Source of the DNA: Proteromonas lacertae
Taxonomy: Eukaryota; Sar; Bigyra; Opalinata; Proteromonadidae
NCBI GenBank assembly: GCA_002245135.1
Contig: NGBS01000341.1
Coordinates: forward strand, 1 to 33,560
Reading direction: 5' to 3'
DNA: 33,560 nt
A model generated the notes under the pieces. That model did no database searches. It saw only the letters and a program-made list of their open reading frames with translations, and had not been told where the DNA came from. A program made the position numbers and the translations under genes. Positions 18,461-27,458 of this stretch are shown here, piece by piece. Within the stretch, counting starts at the first letter, position 1. Each line of letters begins with the position of its first letter.

Positions 18461-19282
18461 ATGAAAATATTATTCTATTTAATTATATTTCTAATTTTAT
18501 GCATTTTAAATTTGATAAGATTTAAATATTCTAAAAATTGTGTTGTAACAACTGCATCATCATCAAATCATGAATACTCATTATTAAATCTAATTATTAC
18601 TTTCAATATTCACGTTAGAAATTGTTATTTAATAATATGGAATTTAGGTTTAACTAATAATATTTTGAAAATACTACACAATTATTCTAGATATAATAAC
18701 AACATCAAGTTGTATAATTTTAATTATAATTATTATCCTTCATATTTTGATATTAATAAAGAAGGAGGTAAGTATGCTTGGAAGGCAATAGTTATACATA
18801 CAACATATTATTTGTATAAACTGCCACTAATATGGTTGGATAGTGGATGTAATATATCTGGTTCTATTGAAGAAGTCTTTAATTATATTAAAAGGAATGA
18901 TATATGGTCAGAAAGGGGATTTCACAATTTGAAATCATTTACACACAAAGGAATGGTAAACTATTTTAACATGAGCAACAATATAATGAATAGAATGTCA
19001 TGTTCTGCTGCTACTATTGCTTTCATGTATCCATCACAATTAGCTAAAAATGTATTGAAAGAATGGAAGAAATGTTCATTAAATAGATTTTGTATAGCAC
19101 CTGATGGATCAAATATCCATAACCATAGATATGATCAAAGCGCATTTACAATAATCTCTTATATGTATGGAGTAAATAATTTATGTTTGAACAGAGGTAA
19201 AAACAATATATCTATTCATTATGAATATAATGTCAAATTCATAAGATATAAATTAAATCTAATAAACCACTTTAAAAGGTGA
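18461..19282 (+). CDS. DUF1647-like glycosyltransferase, type II membrane
   Basis: 273 residues, intact. A three-residue tail and a membrane segment (about 3-20). Conserved-looking features are VVTTASSSNHEYSLLNLI (28-45), GGKYAWKAIVIHTTYYL (102-118), the likely metal or donor site LIWLDSGCNI (123-132), THKGMVNYF (161-169), CSAATIAFMYP (181-191) and APDGSNIHNHRYDQSAFTII (213-232). This order (Y-WKP, WLDSG, cysteine-rich middle, RYDQSA) fits the DUF1647/putative GT-A group. The gene ends with tandem TGA TAA and the next gene's ATG follows 8 bp later, an unusually tight spacing. Donor and acceptor unknown. Confidence 0.7.
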   Translation: MKILFYLIIFLILCILNLIRFKYSKNCVVTTASSSNHEYSLLNLIITFNIHVRNCYLIIWNLGLTNNILKILHNYSRYNNNIKLYNFNYNYYPSYFDINKEGGKYAWKAIVIHTTYYLYKLPLIWLDSGCNISGSIEEVFNYIKRNDIWSERGFHNLKSFTHKGMVNYFNMSNNIMNRMSCSAATIAFMYPSQLAKNVLKEWKKCSLNRFCIAPDGSNIHNHRYDQSAFTIISYMYGVNNLCLNRGKNNISIHYEYNVKFIRYKLNLINHFKR

Positions 19283-19290
19283 TAATTTTT

Positions 19291-20463
19291 ATGTATATAA
19301 ATATTATTATAGTACTATCAGTATGTATAAGTATTTTATATTATAAGAAATACAATAGAATAAGTTTCACATCTATAAAAAAGAATGTAAGTCTAAAGGC
19401 TTTTATAAATACTTCTCATAAAATTAAAATAAGTAATAAAAGTAAATATTGTAGTTTTAATACAAGTAAATGTAAATCAGATAAAATAAAAGGTCTGATA
19501 GAAATTGAGGTAATAGATGAAAGAAAAATCATAGTTAATGCAAAGTATTTACATTATAAACAAACAGATATTACCAAAGTTAAGAAACCTTTAATAATAA
19601 GTTTAGCTTTTGGATATAGATGGAATAAACTAAGAGTATTTGTTACTTCATTAAGAAAATCAGGATATAAAGAATCATTAATTCTGTTTATAGATGCTAA
19701 TTATAAAGATTACAATTTATTTTACTATTTAAAGACATATAACGTTACTACATTATTAATAAACAATGAATGGCCATTTTATTCAGAATTAAATTTGCAA
19801 TATCCTATCAAAAAAGAAATATTGAATGAATGCTTGATTTCTAATAGAGATTATGGAAGATATAAATGGGTTGTTTATCGTATATCGCTTGTGTATTGTT
19901 TCATCAAGGAATATGGAAAATTATATTCACACATATTATATATGGATTGCAGAGATACATTGTTTCAATTTAATCCATTTTCATGGAATATTAAATCGCA
20001 CTTATACTTAGTTGAAGAAACAGATGGAAATTACTGTATCATGGATGATTACTTTAACGGAAGATGGGTTAATGTTTATACAAACGCAAGTCATGTATAT
20101 AATTGCAGAGCATTGAATTCAGGTATTGTATTAGGTAATTATGATAATTTTTTAAAATTTATGGAACGATATAATAACTATATGAAGGCAGAGTATAAAG
20201 TAACATCTGAACAAGGTACTTTAAACTATATGTTTTATACTCAAAATTGGACTGATTTGAATATATTAATAAACAAAAATGGTTATGGATTTTCATTAAA
20301 TTTAGGTATAGACTTAATATATCTTCATGATTTATCATTTATACCTTGTTCTGATATGTACGTACATAACAAAGATGATACTAAACCATGCATTGTTCAT
20401 CAATATGATAGGATGATAAACAAATATAAAGAATGGGAAAATTTTAGAACAATACTATATTAA
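19291..20463 (+). CDS. GT-A nucleotide-sugar transferase, type II membrane
   Basis: 390 residues from the ATG at 19291; the frame is open a few codons upstream, but only this ATG fits. Membrane segment about 2-17, then a stem of about 85 residues. Domain features are KPLIISLAFGYRWNKLRVFV, LILFIDANY, RYKWVVYRISLVYCFI, the metal-site motif HILYMDCRDTLFQFNPFSW (centred on DCRD, about 219-222), CRALNSGIVLGNY, SEQGTLNYMFY and the terminal CIVHQYDRM. DxRDxxFQxDPF, N-G-xxG, EQGxLNY and HQYDR in this order characterise a group of protist, plant and bacterial GT-A enzymes near GT77/GT8. Specific sugar unknown. Intact, with mixed CAA-coded glutamines and no internal stop. Confidence 0.75.
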   Translation: MYINIIIVLSVCISILYYKKYNRISFTSIKKNVSLKAFINTSHKIKISNKSKYCSFNTSKCKSDKIKGLIEIEVIDERKIIVNAKYLHYKQTDITKVKKPLIISLAFGYRWNKLRVFVTSLRKSGYKESLILFIDANYKDYNLFYYLKTYNVTTLLINNEWPFYSELNLQYPIKKEILNECLISNRDYGRYKWVVYRISLVYCFIKEYGKLYSHILYMDCRDTLFQFNPFSWNIKSHLYLVEETDGNYCIMDDYFNGRWVNVYTNASHVYNCRALNSGIVLGNYDNFLKFMERYNNYMKAEYKVTSEQGTLNYMFYTQNWTDLNILINKNGYGFSLNLGIDLIYLHDLSFIPCSDMYVHNKDDTKPCIVHQYDRMINKYKEWENFRTILY

Positions 20464-20680
20464 CATGATCTATTTCATAATTTAGAAGTAATAAATAATA
20501 AATAATCTTATCTTTCTTTCTCATTCATCTTCATTAATGAATTATTTAATTTAGAATATAATATGAATAATAACAATATATTCATTAAATATAAATATTC
20601 ATAATACAGATTGTTGCAAAAAGTATGGCATTTCATATAACACACATTTAAAGAGAATTTTAGATATATAATTTTTTATT
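20464..20680. other. Intergenic stretch
   Basis: AT-rich spacer between the GT at 19291 and repeat B copy 3; nothing recognised. Confidence 0.4.
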
Positions 20681-20805
20681 AGGTCATATAACAGAGTAAG
20701 TATAAAAGTAACAATTTTTCATCAAGACAAGTAAGAGTATACATTTAGTTTGTTTTAAAAGTTTCTGGTAGGCAAACGGCCAACTATGACAAACGGCGCA
20801 CAACA
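20681..20805 (+). repeat. Dispersed repeat B, copy 3
   Basis: Very close to copy 2 from GGTCATATAAC through AGTAACAATTTTTCATCAAG and TTTAGTTTGTTTTAAAAG to TCTGGTAGGCAAACGGCC and ACAAACGGCGCACAACA. The left quarter of copy 2 is absent here. The remaining spacer to 21138 shows nothing else. Confidence 0.85.
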
Positions 20806-21138
20806 TATACTTTATAAATTATATTAGGACAATTTATGTCTATTGTAGAAGCAATTACATTCGCAGTTTCTTTAATTGTACATAAATAAAGAATTTCATT
20901 TAATAGTAGCTATATGTTATTAATGAAGTATAAAAATCGTAATTTTAATATAATTTTTTGAGAGTACATACTCTATAGAAAGTATAATTAAGTAATGCGA
21001 AATAATTCTTTTTTCTTTTTTATGGTTTATTAAGAATAAAATATAAGCCCAATATAATTTCAAAATATTAGCTTTTTATTCAGACATTAACATAAAGAAT
21101 AATAGAATTGTAAGTGTTTTTTTTCTCATAGTGAGAAT

Positions 21139-22166
21139 ATGATATGCAATAAATTACAATTTATAATATTATTATTTATAATAATTATTTTATTTTTGTA
21201 TAAAACTAATAATGAAATAACGGCTATTATAAGGATGTATAATGGAAAAAGAAAATCTGTTAATGTATATATTAGAGCTGGTTTAGGAAACAGGATAATG
21301 TCATTTGCAGGCATAATCTATCTTTCATTTTATTATGAATTTAGACCATTAAGTATCTTTATACTTATGTATGTTTAGTTTTAAATTGGAATGAATTTAA
21401 TTATTTCTATCATATGCCAAATTATAATATTACTACTGTAAATAATAAAACAGTAAAAAGAATCTATATTTGCCCTTTCAAAATATCCATGTTAGATAGT
21501 ATTAATGAAAGCAGTAGTATTTATTTCGATTATATATGGTGTGATATTTTGTATGAATTATTTAATAATGATGTTTTCATTAAAAACATAAAGAAATATT
21601 TTGTTTTATCTAGAAAAAAAGAAAAAGAAGATTATTTAAAGCAAGTATTTTATATTTATCATAAAATATTAAACGAAATGCTATTAACAAATTCCAATAT
21701 AAATAAAAAAGTAAGTAATTTTATGAAAAATTTCAAATTTCAGTCTTTTATAGGTGTACAAATTAGAAAAGGAAATGATGATTTACATGAAAAACAATTT
21801 CTCAATGATACAGATGTTAATTTAATGCTTAGCATGGCATTATTAAAAAAGAAATATAAAATAATATATTTAACAGGTGATTCTCAAAATCTTAAAAAAA
21901 ATATACAAAACAAGTATAGAAACATATTTTGCTATACTTCAAATATAACTAAGCATTATGCAAGAAACACAATGGATACAACAATTATTATAGAACATGA
22001 AATATTATCCAAATCCAAATCATTAATTATTTCAAAAAGTACATTCGGATTAACTGCACTTTTAAAATCAGGAATTCTTTTGAATCATGAAAATTATTTA
22101 TCATATGAGATTAAGAATGGTATTTCGTTTAATGTAAAATTCAAATTCAATGAATTCTTCAAATAA
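21139..22166 (+). CDS. Fucosyltransferase-like GT-B enzyme with a 26-nt intron
   Basis: Two exons, 21139-21352 and 21379-22166, give 333 residues. Membrane segment about 8-21 after a short tail MICNKLQ. Motifs are IRAGLGNRIMSFAGI (45-59), IGVQIRKGND (HxRxGN-like donor site, here QIRKGND), IIYLTGDSQ and SLIISKSTFGLTALLKSG. They match the paralogue at 11126-12091 in order: GLGN, (H/Q)IRxGN, strand-D, S-S/TFG. Without splicing, the first frame ends in TAG at 21376. Removing 21353-21378 (GTATCT...GTTTAG) restores one frame and yields RPLILNWNEFNYFYH, which aligns with LKVIGWDCLWWYFNF of the paralogue. Catalysis would be fucose transfer from GDP-fucose; the acceptor is unknown. It is followed 15 bp later by the GT31 gene in the same frame. 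Confidence 0.75.
21353..21378 (+). other. Ultrashort 26-nt spliceosomal intron (predicted)
   Basis: Starts GTATCTTTATAC and ends TATGTTTAG. It is phase 1, 26 nt and not a multiple of three. Its removal joins the two parts of a fucosyltransferase-like domain with no residue lost relative to the paralogue at 11126. Confidence 0.65.
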
Positions 22167-22181
22167 TATTAATATTTATAA

Positions 22182-23180
22182 ATGATCTATAGAATAGTCT
22201 TAATCATATTATTATGTTTTGTATTACTTTCTAATGACTACAGAGATAATATATACATTCATGAAGTATTGAAAATTAAAAAATTACTTCAAAATGATTA
22301 TGTATTATATATAAAATGCATTAATATTACACAGAAGATAAATTGTGGAAGATTAACTGCTAATATTAAAAGGAAACAAAAGATATTACATTTTAATAAA
22401 TATATGCTATTTGATAAACCAAATAATACAGTATCAAAAAGAATAAAAAAATGTGATAAAAGTGGTATTTCAGTTTTTTTTTCTATACAAACTGGACCAG
22501 ATTATTTCACAGAAAGATTGATTTATAGATCATTCTATTCAAAGTATTCTAATATTCAATTTTTCTTTTTTACAGGTAAGTCAGTTAATAAAACAATAAA
22601 TAAAATGGTATTATATGAAAATAGTTTATATAAAGATATTATAATTTTTCCTTTTATATCAAGATATTGTACTGCTTCTTTATCTTTTGTATCTGAAGTA
22701 AAATGGATAATGAATAATTGTTACAATTATAAATGGATAGTACATCATCAATCTGATGTATTTGTAAATGTAAATAAAACAATATCTTTACTACAATTTA
22801 CCAATTGCACAGAATGCAGTATAGGTAATGTTTTAGCAAATTCTAGAATTCATAGATCTAAAAGGAGTGTTTATTATGTTCCAGAAAATATATTACCTAA
22901 TGAGAAAATTTGGCCAAAATATTTTAATGGACCTGTAATATTTTTTTCACAAATGTCACTACAAATTATAAACAGCTTAATTGGAAAAATACATCCACAG
23001 TTTTGGTTAGATGATGTATATATAGGATTGTTATTAAATTATACTAACATTACATTAATTGAGATGAATAAATTCAACTTTTATTCATCTATATCTTTAG
23101 AAAAAGCTAAATCCCTTTATGCCATCCATGATTTATATCCTTCAGAATTATTTTATTTGACTAAACACATTAAAAGTTAA
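22182..23180 (+). CDS. GT31 (beta-1,3-galactosyltransferase-like) enzyme, type II membrane
   Basis: 332 residues, intact. A short tail (MIYR), then a membrane segment about 5-17. The GT31 domain shows FTERLIYRSFYSKY (109-122), FFFFTGKS (127-134), ENSLYKDIIIFPFISRYCTA (146-165), KWIMNNCYNYKWIVHHQSDV (174-193), a FVN strand after the DxD-like site, KYFNGPVIFFSQMSLQII and WLDDVYIGLLL. The order E-YKDI...D-Y-NLT/K, W-----C---K----DDD-F-N, Y--Y--G---, EDVY-G is diagnostic of Galactosyl_T. The site reads QSDVF rather than the commoner DDDVF, and LDDV replaces EDV. The likely reaction is beta-1,3 transfer of Gal or GlcNAc from a UDP-sugar. Separated from the upstream gene by 15 bp (in the same frame, with three TAA between). 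Confidence 0.85.
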   Translation: MIYRIVLIILLCFVLLSNDYRDNIYIHEVLKIKKLLQNDYVLYIKCINITQKINCGRLTANIKRKQKILHFNKYMLFDKPNNTVSKRIKKCDKSGISVFFSIQTGPDYFTERLIYRSFYSKYSNIQFFFFTGKSVNKTINKMVLYENSLYKDIIIFPFISRYCTASLSFVSEVKWIMNNCYNYKWIVHHQSDVFVNVNKTISLLQFTNCTECSIGNVLANSRIHRSKRSVYYVPENILPNEKIWPKYFNGPVIFFSQMSLQIINSLIGKIHPQFWLDDVYIGLLLNYTNITLIEMNKFNFYSSISLEKAKSLYAIHDLYPSELFYLTKHIKS

Positions 23181-23382
23181 TTCTTATCTATGTTGATAAG
23201 AATATATTTAAATGATAAATTAACAATATAAATATATATGGATGTACAGCTTGATAAATATATGAAATGTCAATATATTCATATTTTCAGATATTTTTAA
23301 CACTCTATTTTTGCATAATATACTAAGCTTATTAGTTTAGCAAATTATTAAGATGTTTTATTATATTAATTAAATACAAATA

Positions 23383-24162
23383 ATGATAAAACTAGTAGTT
23401 AAAACATTTCTTTTTTATATATTCTATATTCTTTATGTAAATTATAATTTCTATTCTTATTTAAATATATTTGAATTTCATATTAATATATATTCATGTA
23501 ATAGACCTATATATTTGAATAAGACTATTATGTCCATTATGTTACATTTAGGTACGTACAAATCTATTAAGAAATATAGTATCGTTTGGTATGATCAAGG
23601 CACTATAGACAGAGATAAAATATTTAATACTTATGCTTTATACAATTCATTCTATTTAAACCCTTTAGGATATTCATATTCATTTTTTTTGTCTTTTTCA
23701 TATATACCATCGATGTATGTTTTATTATTAGAAGAAGATTGGATAATAGATGAAAATATTTCATTAACATTTAAAAACTTCATAAGTATTTCAATTAGCA
23801 TATTACAATGTAGACAGAAAGTATCAGGAATAGTTTTAAGGAGTTTTCCTTATTCTAAGTTAGAAAAGCTAATTTTAAATATTAACAACAATAATTTAGA
23901 AGTGTATATACTAATTAAACCGTATAATAATTTCTCATATATTAATGGACCAAGTATATATAGTAGCAAGTTATTGTCATTATTGCCACAATATAAAGAT
24001 GAAATAAGTGTGGCACATTGGTTTTATAATTTAGGGTATAGATTAGCTATATTTAATAACACTGGAAAATTAGAAGAAGGTAAAAATATTGCAGAACATG
24101 TTTTTATTCACATTGGAAGTAATACAACAAAAAAAGGTATATGCAAATTTTTCATATACTAG
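23383..24162 (+). CDS. CNR/LEEDW glycosyltransferase, intact family member
   Basis: 259 residues. Membrane segment about 8-30. Features are INIYSCNRPIYLNKTIMSIM (34-53), IVWYDQGTIDR (67-77), SFYLNPLGYSYSF (89-101), YVLLLEEDWIID (112-123) and GIVLRSFPY. A CNRP-YL--T--S opening and a DQG turn followed by an acidic xLEEDW site fit a GT-A inverting enzyme (GT2-like, or near GT13 where EDD is the metal site); the family itself I do not recognise. Two broken relatives lie at 9299-9595 and 26758-27285, so this family has multiplied here. The window's 5' flank for this gene (23181-23382) is AT-rich with no repeat. It ends in TAG; the C-terminal HVFIHIGSNTTKKG is typical of a family with a terminal HIGxxT motif. 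Confidence 0.7.
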   Translation: MIKLVVKTFLFYIFYILYVNYNFYSYLNIFEFHINIYSCNRPIYLNKTIMSIMLHLGTYKSIKKYSIVWYDQGTIDRDKIFNTYALYNSFYLNPLGYSYSFFLSFSYIPSMYVLLLEEDWIIDENISLTFKNFISISISILQCRQKVSGIVLRSFPYSKLEKLILNINNNNLEVYILIKPYNNFSYINGPSIYSSKLLSLLPQYKDEISVAHWFYNLGYRLAIFNNTGKLEEGKNIAEHVFIHIGSNTTKKGICKFFIY

Positions 24163-24632
24163 GTTTATCTTCACACTTTACTAAAAAAGAATAAAATTCA
24201 TATATATTGATTTCATAAACTGAATAGTGTGGGTTTAATTTCTTATTTTATTCCCTAATATATTATTATTATTATTAAAATACTTACTTTATATAATGCC
24301 AACATCGACGGCTAAGGACTGACGCTTGTACTCCGAGTGGACTGCTTGAAGATGTAAACATTTTGTATGAGACTCTAAGCTAAAGGACATGAAACAATAG
24401 CTATCGATGAAGGACAATCGTAAGGTTGATATGTTAAGGAACTTCTCATCAGACTACTCTCGGAGGATGAATGCCTAATCGCAGTTCTCATCATTGTGGG
24501 CTATCACCGGGATTATCATATAAGCAATCTGGCAAGAGGTGTTACAGGAATTGTATAAGGCTGCGATGTGATTGCCCATTAAGTTATTTAAATACTTCTA
24601 TAATACTATTTTGTGAATTGACTGAATACCTA
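24163..24632. other. Intergenic stretch with a GC-richer middle
   Basis: No gene supported. 24300-24540 is clearly GC-richer than the flanks (GACGGCTAAGGACTGACGC, TCGGAGGATGAATGCC), similar in texture to 13257-13440, so it is likely a repeat or element relic. The 67-residue frame at 24471-24674 runs across this block into repeat B and has no protein-like features. Confidence 0.4.
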
Positions 24633-24815
24633 TGTTGTGCGCCGTTTGTCATAGTTGGCCATTTGTCTGCCTGACACTTTTAAAACAAAATTAATGTTTA
24701 TTCTTATTTTTCCTGATGAAAAATTGTTACTTTTATTACTTACTTTGTTATATGACCTACCTCCGCAGTATTCTTTTTTGTTAATATAAATAGTATGAAT
24801 ATTTGTGCCATTTGT
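24633..24815 (-). repeat. Dispersed repeat B, copy 4 (inverted)
   Basis: The reverse complement of copy 2 over its full length: it begins TGTTGTGCGCCGTTTGTCAT, passes through the AGTTGGCCATTTGTCTGCC core, CTTGATGAAAAATTGTT-like sequence (here CCTGATGAAAAATTGTTACT), TTATATGACCTACC and GAATATTTGTGCCATTTG. It ends about 100 bp from the Tc1/mariner left terminus. Confidence 0.85.
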
Positions 24816-24916
24816 TTTTTAGAAATTTTTGAAGCAAACTAAATGCATATTACTTATACAATCTTTCACAATACTTCATACAATATTTCATAATACTTAT
24901 ACGTAACGACATTTGT

Positions 24917-25124
24917 TGCAAAATAGATATACTGCGTTGCATAAAAAAAAAAATCATTCATGCCATTGCATAACTATTATACCATTTTGCATATTACTTA
25001 TACTTTTTATCAAGCCATTTCATATTACATATATATAATTGCAAAATAAATATACAAATCTCAAGCCTTTTCAAGAATTTCTATTCTTTTATTATACAAT
25101 GAGCTTATATTATGTTGATACAAC
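24917..25124. repeat. Left terminal inverted repeat of the Tc1/mariner element
   Basis: Pairs with 26197-26402. It includes several internal GCAAAA/TTGCAT words and overlaps the ATG of the transposase frame at 25112. Confidence 0.85.
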
Positions 25125-26096
25125 CAACTCCACCAGTAGAGTTTGTTCCTGAAGGTGATAGAGCTTTGGCGCCAAATCCAGAAGAGTTTTTAACTAACGA
25201 AGAGTTATTAGAAATAACAAATGTTGCTGAGCCAACACATGAGCAAAGAGATCAGCCAGTTAGGGAAAAAAGAGTATATGTTAGTGTATCGCAGACACAG
25301 ATAGATATTCTGAAGCGTGTATATGCTAAAGAAGGAAGAGAATATCCCTTACAGTCGTATCAATCAATTACAGGAATTAAACCAAAAAGGAATTAATCAT
25401 GAGTCATTATTGCTTTCAAATACTGTAAAAGAAAACAACACTATCAATTTAAATGGTTTAAAAGAAAAAATCTTCACAGAAACTGGTAAGCATACATTTA
25501 AATCAACTATTTGTCGTCATCTCAACAAAAGAATGACAGAATACAACTGTAAGAACATTACCTTAAAGCGTTACAATTCCAGAGCAGCTCTACCAGAAAT
25601 GATTCCAACATTACTAGAGGAAAGAATAGAAGTTATTAAATTATTAATATACTATACTAGACTTGTAAATGGACGTGCAAGGTCTGACGATGAAACAACA
25701 CCAATCGTTCATATGGCTAGAGGTGCTACTGATATTACAACAAATAGTATTTACGGACCAAATAGTATTGAGGTATTTACAACATACTTGAAATACTTAT
25801 TAGATGATCTAAAATGAAAGGGTAAATTCTGCTTTTTTATGGACAATGTAAATATCCATCATTCAGACCAGGTTAAAATGCTGATTGAAGGATCTTATAA
25901 TAAACTTTTATTCAATGCTAAATACTCCAGTCCTCTTAACCCAATAGAAAATATCTTTGGTATATGAAAAAAAAGGGCTGAAACATCCATTTACCAGAAC
26001 AGAAATCAAATATTTGAAAGTATAACAAATTCATTTTCTACTATCAGTCCTGCTGAATTTTTCAGCACTATTGAAGATATAAACTTCAAAATATAA
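25112..26096 (+). pseudogene. Tc1/mariner transposase, decayed
   Basis: The first frame (25112-25396) holds an N-terminal region with VSQTQIDILKRVYAKEG, probably helix-turn-helix. The frame changes by one base near 25385-25395 in an A run, then continues with FTETGKHTFKSTICRHLNKR, HMARGATDITTNSIYGPNS and, after an in-frame TGA at 25815, FCFFMDNVNIHHSDQVKML and SSPLNPIENIFG. The MDN aspartate and the PIEN glutamate are 34 residues apart (DD34E spacing, Tc1-like). A second in-frame TGA lies at 25965, just after IFGI. The stretch expected to hold the first catalytic Asp looks deleted between YYTR and VNGRARSDD. Not active by itself. Confidence 0.8.
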
Positions 26097-26196
26097 AGGA
26101 CTGCTATGAAGAGGATAGATATATAACGCTCTATCCATACTTCTTGCCTATTTTAAAGAATTTATATTATGAATATTTAATAATTGTATTGTTTGT

Positions 26197-26402
26197 GTTG
26201 TATCAACATAATATAAGCTCATTGTATAATAAAAGAATAGAAATTCTTGAAAAGGCTTGAGATTTGTATATTTATTTTGCAATTATATATATGTAATATG
26301 AAATGGCTTGATAAAAAGTATAAGTAATATGCAAAATGGTATAATAGTTATGCAATGGCATGAATGATTTTTTTTTATGCAACGCAGTATATCTATTTTG
26401 CA
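26197..26402. repeat. Right terminal inverted repeat of the Tc1/mariner element
   Basis: Reverse complement of 24917-25124; ends at CTATTTTGCA and abuts repeat A copy 4 directly. Confidence 0.85.
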
Positions 26403-26600
26403 GTAGGCGGAAACTCGTAGGTCGCTTTCGTAAATTAGAGTATGGCTCAATGTAACACAGTTAAGCCTAACACTACCTTTAACCCTAGCCTTGTAAAAGT
26501 CAACTCTGAATCTAGAAAAGGATGAACTCCTAGAAAACTCGTTAAGACTCTGTGAAATTGAGCAATAGTCCTATTTATATACTATATAATGAAGCAATAG
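26403..26600. repeat. Dispersed repeat A, copy 4 (foldback)
   Basis: CGTAAATTAGAGTATGGCTC with AATGTAACACAG (about 26429-26460) and CTCTGTGAAATTGAGC with AATAGTCCTATTTATA (about 26549-26580) are inverted versions of the repeat A tail (ACGTAAATAGGACTATGG...ACAGAG). It is therefore a small palindromic element. The GC-richer centre includes CTTTAACCCTAGCC. Confidence 0.6.
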
Positions 26601-26757
26601 GAAGATAATGAAAAGAATGGATTTGCTATAATTAATATATCTTCATAATCTTATTAAAATCTAATAAAGCGATATATTACATGATCCAGATTTTGTGCTT
26701 TTCTTGCCAATATGTACAATTACGCATTGTTCGCTTGTGCTAATTGGTACATCTAAT

Positions 26758-27285
26758 CTATAGAATGAGGAAAAGAACATCTATATATATACATGCTCCA
26801 TTTGTAAATGAATATCTTTTCCTCATTCTACTCAATACATTCAATTCATGTCTTCCCATATCCGTTATTATAGTCACTGTGTAGTTAACATTAATATCTC
26901 TTATTTCTCTCAATAATATTCCATATACATATCTATAGCTATTTAAAATCATAATAGATTCTTTGATAAAATATGGATAATATATTTCCATTTCAATATC
27001 ATCTATAACTTTCCAATCTTCTTCCAGTATAAGCAAATATAATTTAGTGAATAAGTTGCTGGATTGAAATAAAAAGAATTCTGTAAATTATATTTTTTTG
27101 AAATATAATATCTTTGTGCAGTTCCTTGATCAAGAAAAATAATTGAATAGAACAATTTGACCTCGTAATTATGTAAATGTTTCATAAAAGAATATAATGT
27201 CCTATTAAGATAGATAAACCTATTACATGCTATAACTGAAATTAATAATAGTTTACTATCGTTTTCTAATCTATTAATATTACTG
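26758..27285 (-). pseudogene. Broken paralogue of the CNR/LEEDW glycosyltransferase
   Basis: The minus strand reads LLLISVIACNRFIYLNRTLY then SIIFLDQGTAQRYYISKKYN and LQNSFYFNPATYS, then changes frame near 27025-27040 and continues LLILEEDWKVIDDIEMEIYY ... GILLREIRD ... SFTNGACIY. Each block aligns with the intact member at 23383-24162 (SCNRPIYLNKT, DQGTIDR, YLNP, LLLEEDW, GIVLRS, YINGPSIY). The membrane anchor is missing upstream of 27285 and the C-terminal third is missing at 26758, near repeat A copy 4. Dead. Confidence 0.8.
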
Positions 27286-27297
27286 TATATTATATTC

Positions 27298-27346
27298 TAT
27301 AAATACCTAAATACATATATTTTACCTAAATACCTAAATACCTAAA
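27298..27346. repeat. Short tandem TACCTAAA repeat
   Basis: Five or so imperfect copies of an 8-bp TACCTAAA unit, the last three exact. The unit resembles but is not the telomere unit. Confidence 0.7.
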
Positions 27347-27458
27347 TTATATGTATGATTATACTTAATAATTATTTCTTCAATTCAGGAACTTTTGAAT
27401 AGAGAGAAGGAAAATAAATTACATTTTCTGCCCTCGCTCCTCTACATTTTCCATATCC

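Larger units (their letters stand above)
24917..26402 (+). mobile_element. Tc1/mariner-type DNA transposon with long terminal inverted repeats
   Basis: 1486 bp. Terminal inverted repeats 24917-25124 and 26197-26402 begin TGCAAAATAGATATACTGCG and are nearly identical over about 207 bp; the main visible difference is an A/T run. GT flanks both ends (24915-24916 and 26403-26404) rather than the TA normal for this superfamily, so the exact termini or the target site are uncertain. It encloses a decayed transposase. Close agreement of the two arms points to a fairly recent insertion or to gene conversion between arms. Confidence 0.85.

Noticed and set aside
24471-24674. 67-residue frame
   Set aside because: It spans a GC-rich relic and repeat B, and has no protein-like pattern.
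27298-27346. Interstitial telomere tract
   Set aside because: The TACCTAAA unit differs from CCCTAA in length and sequence; treated as a simple tandem repeat.
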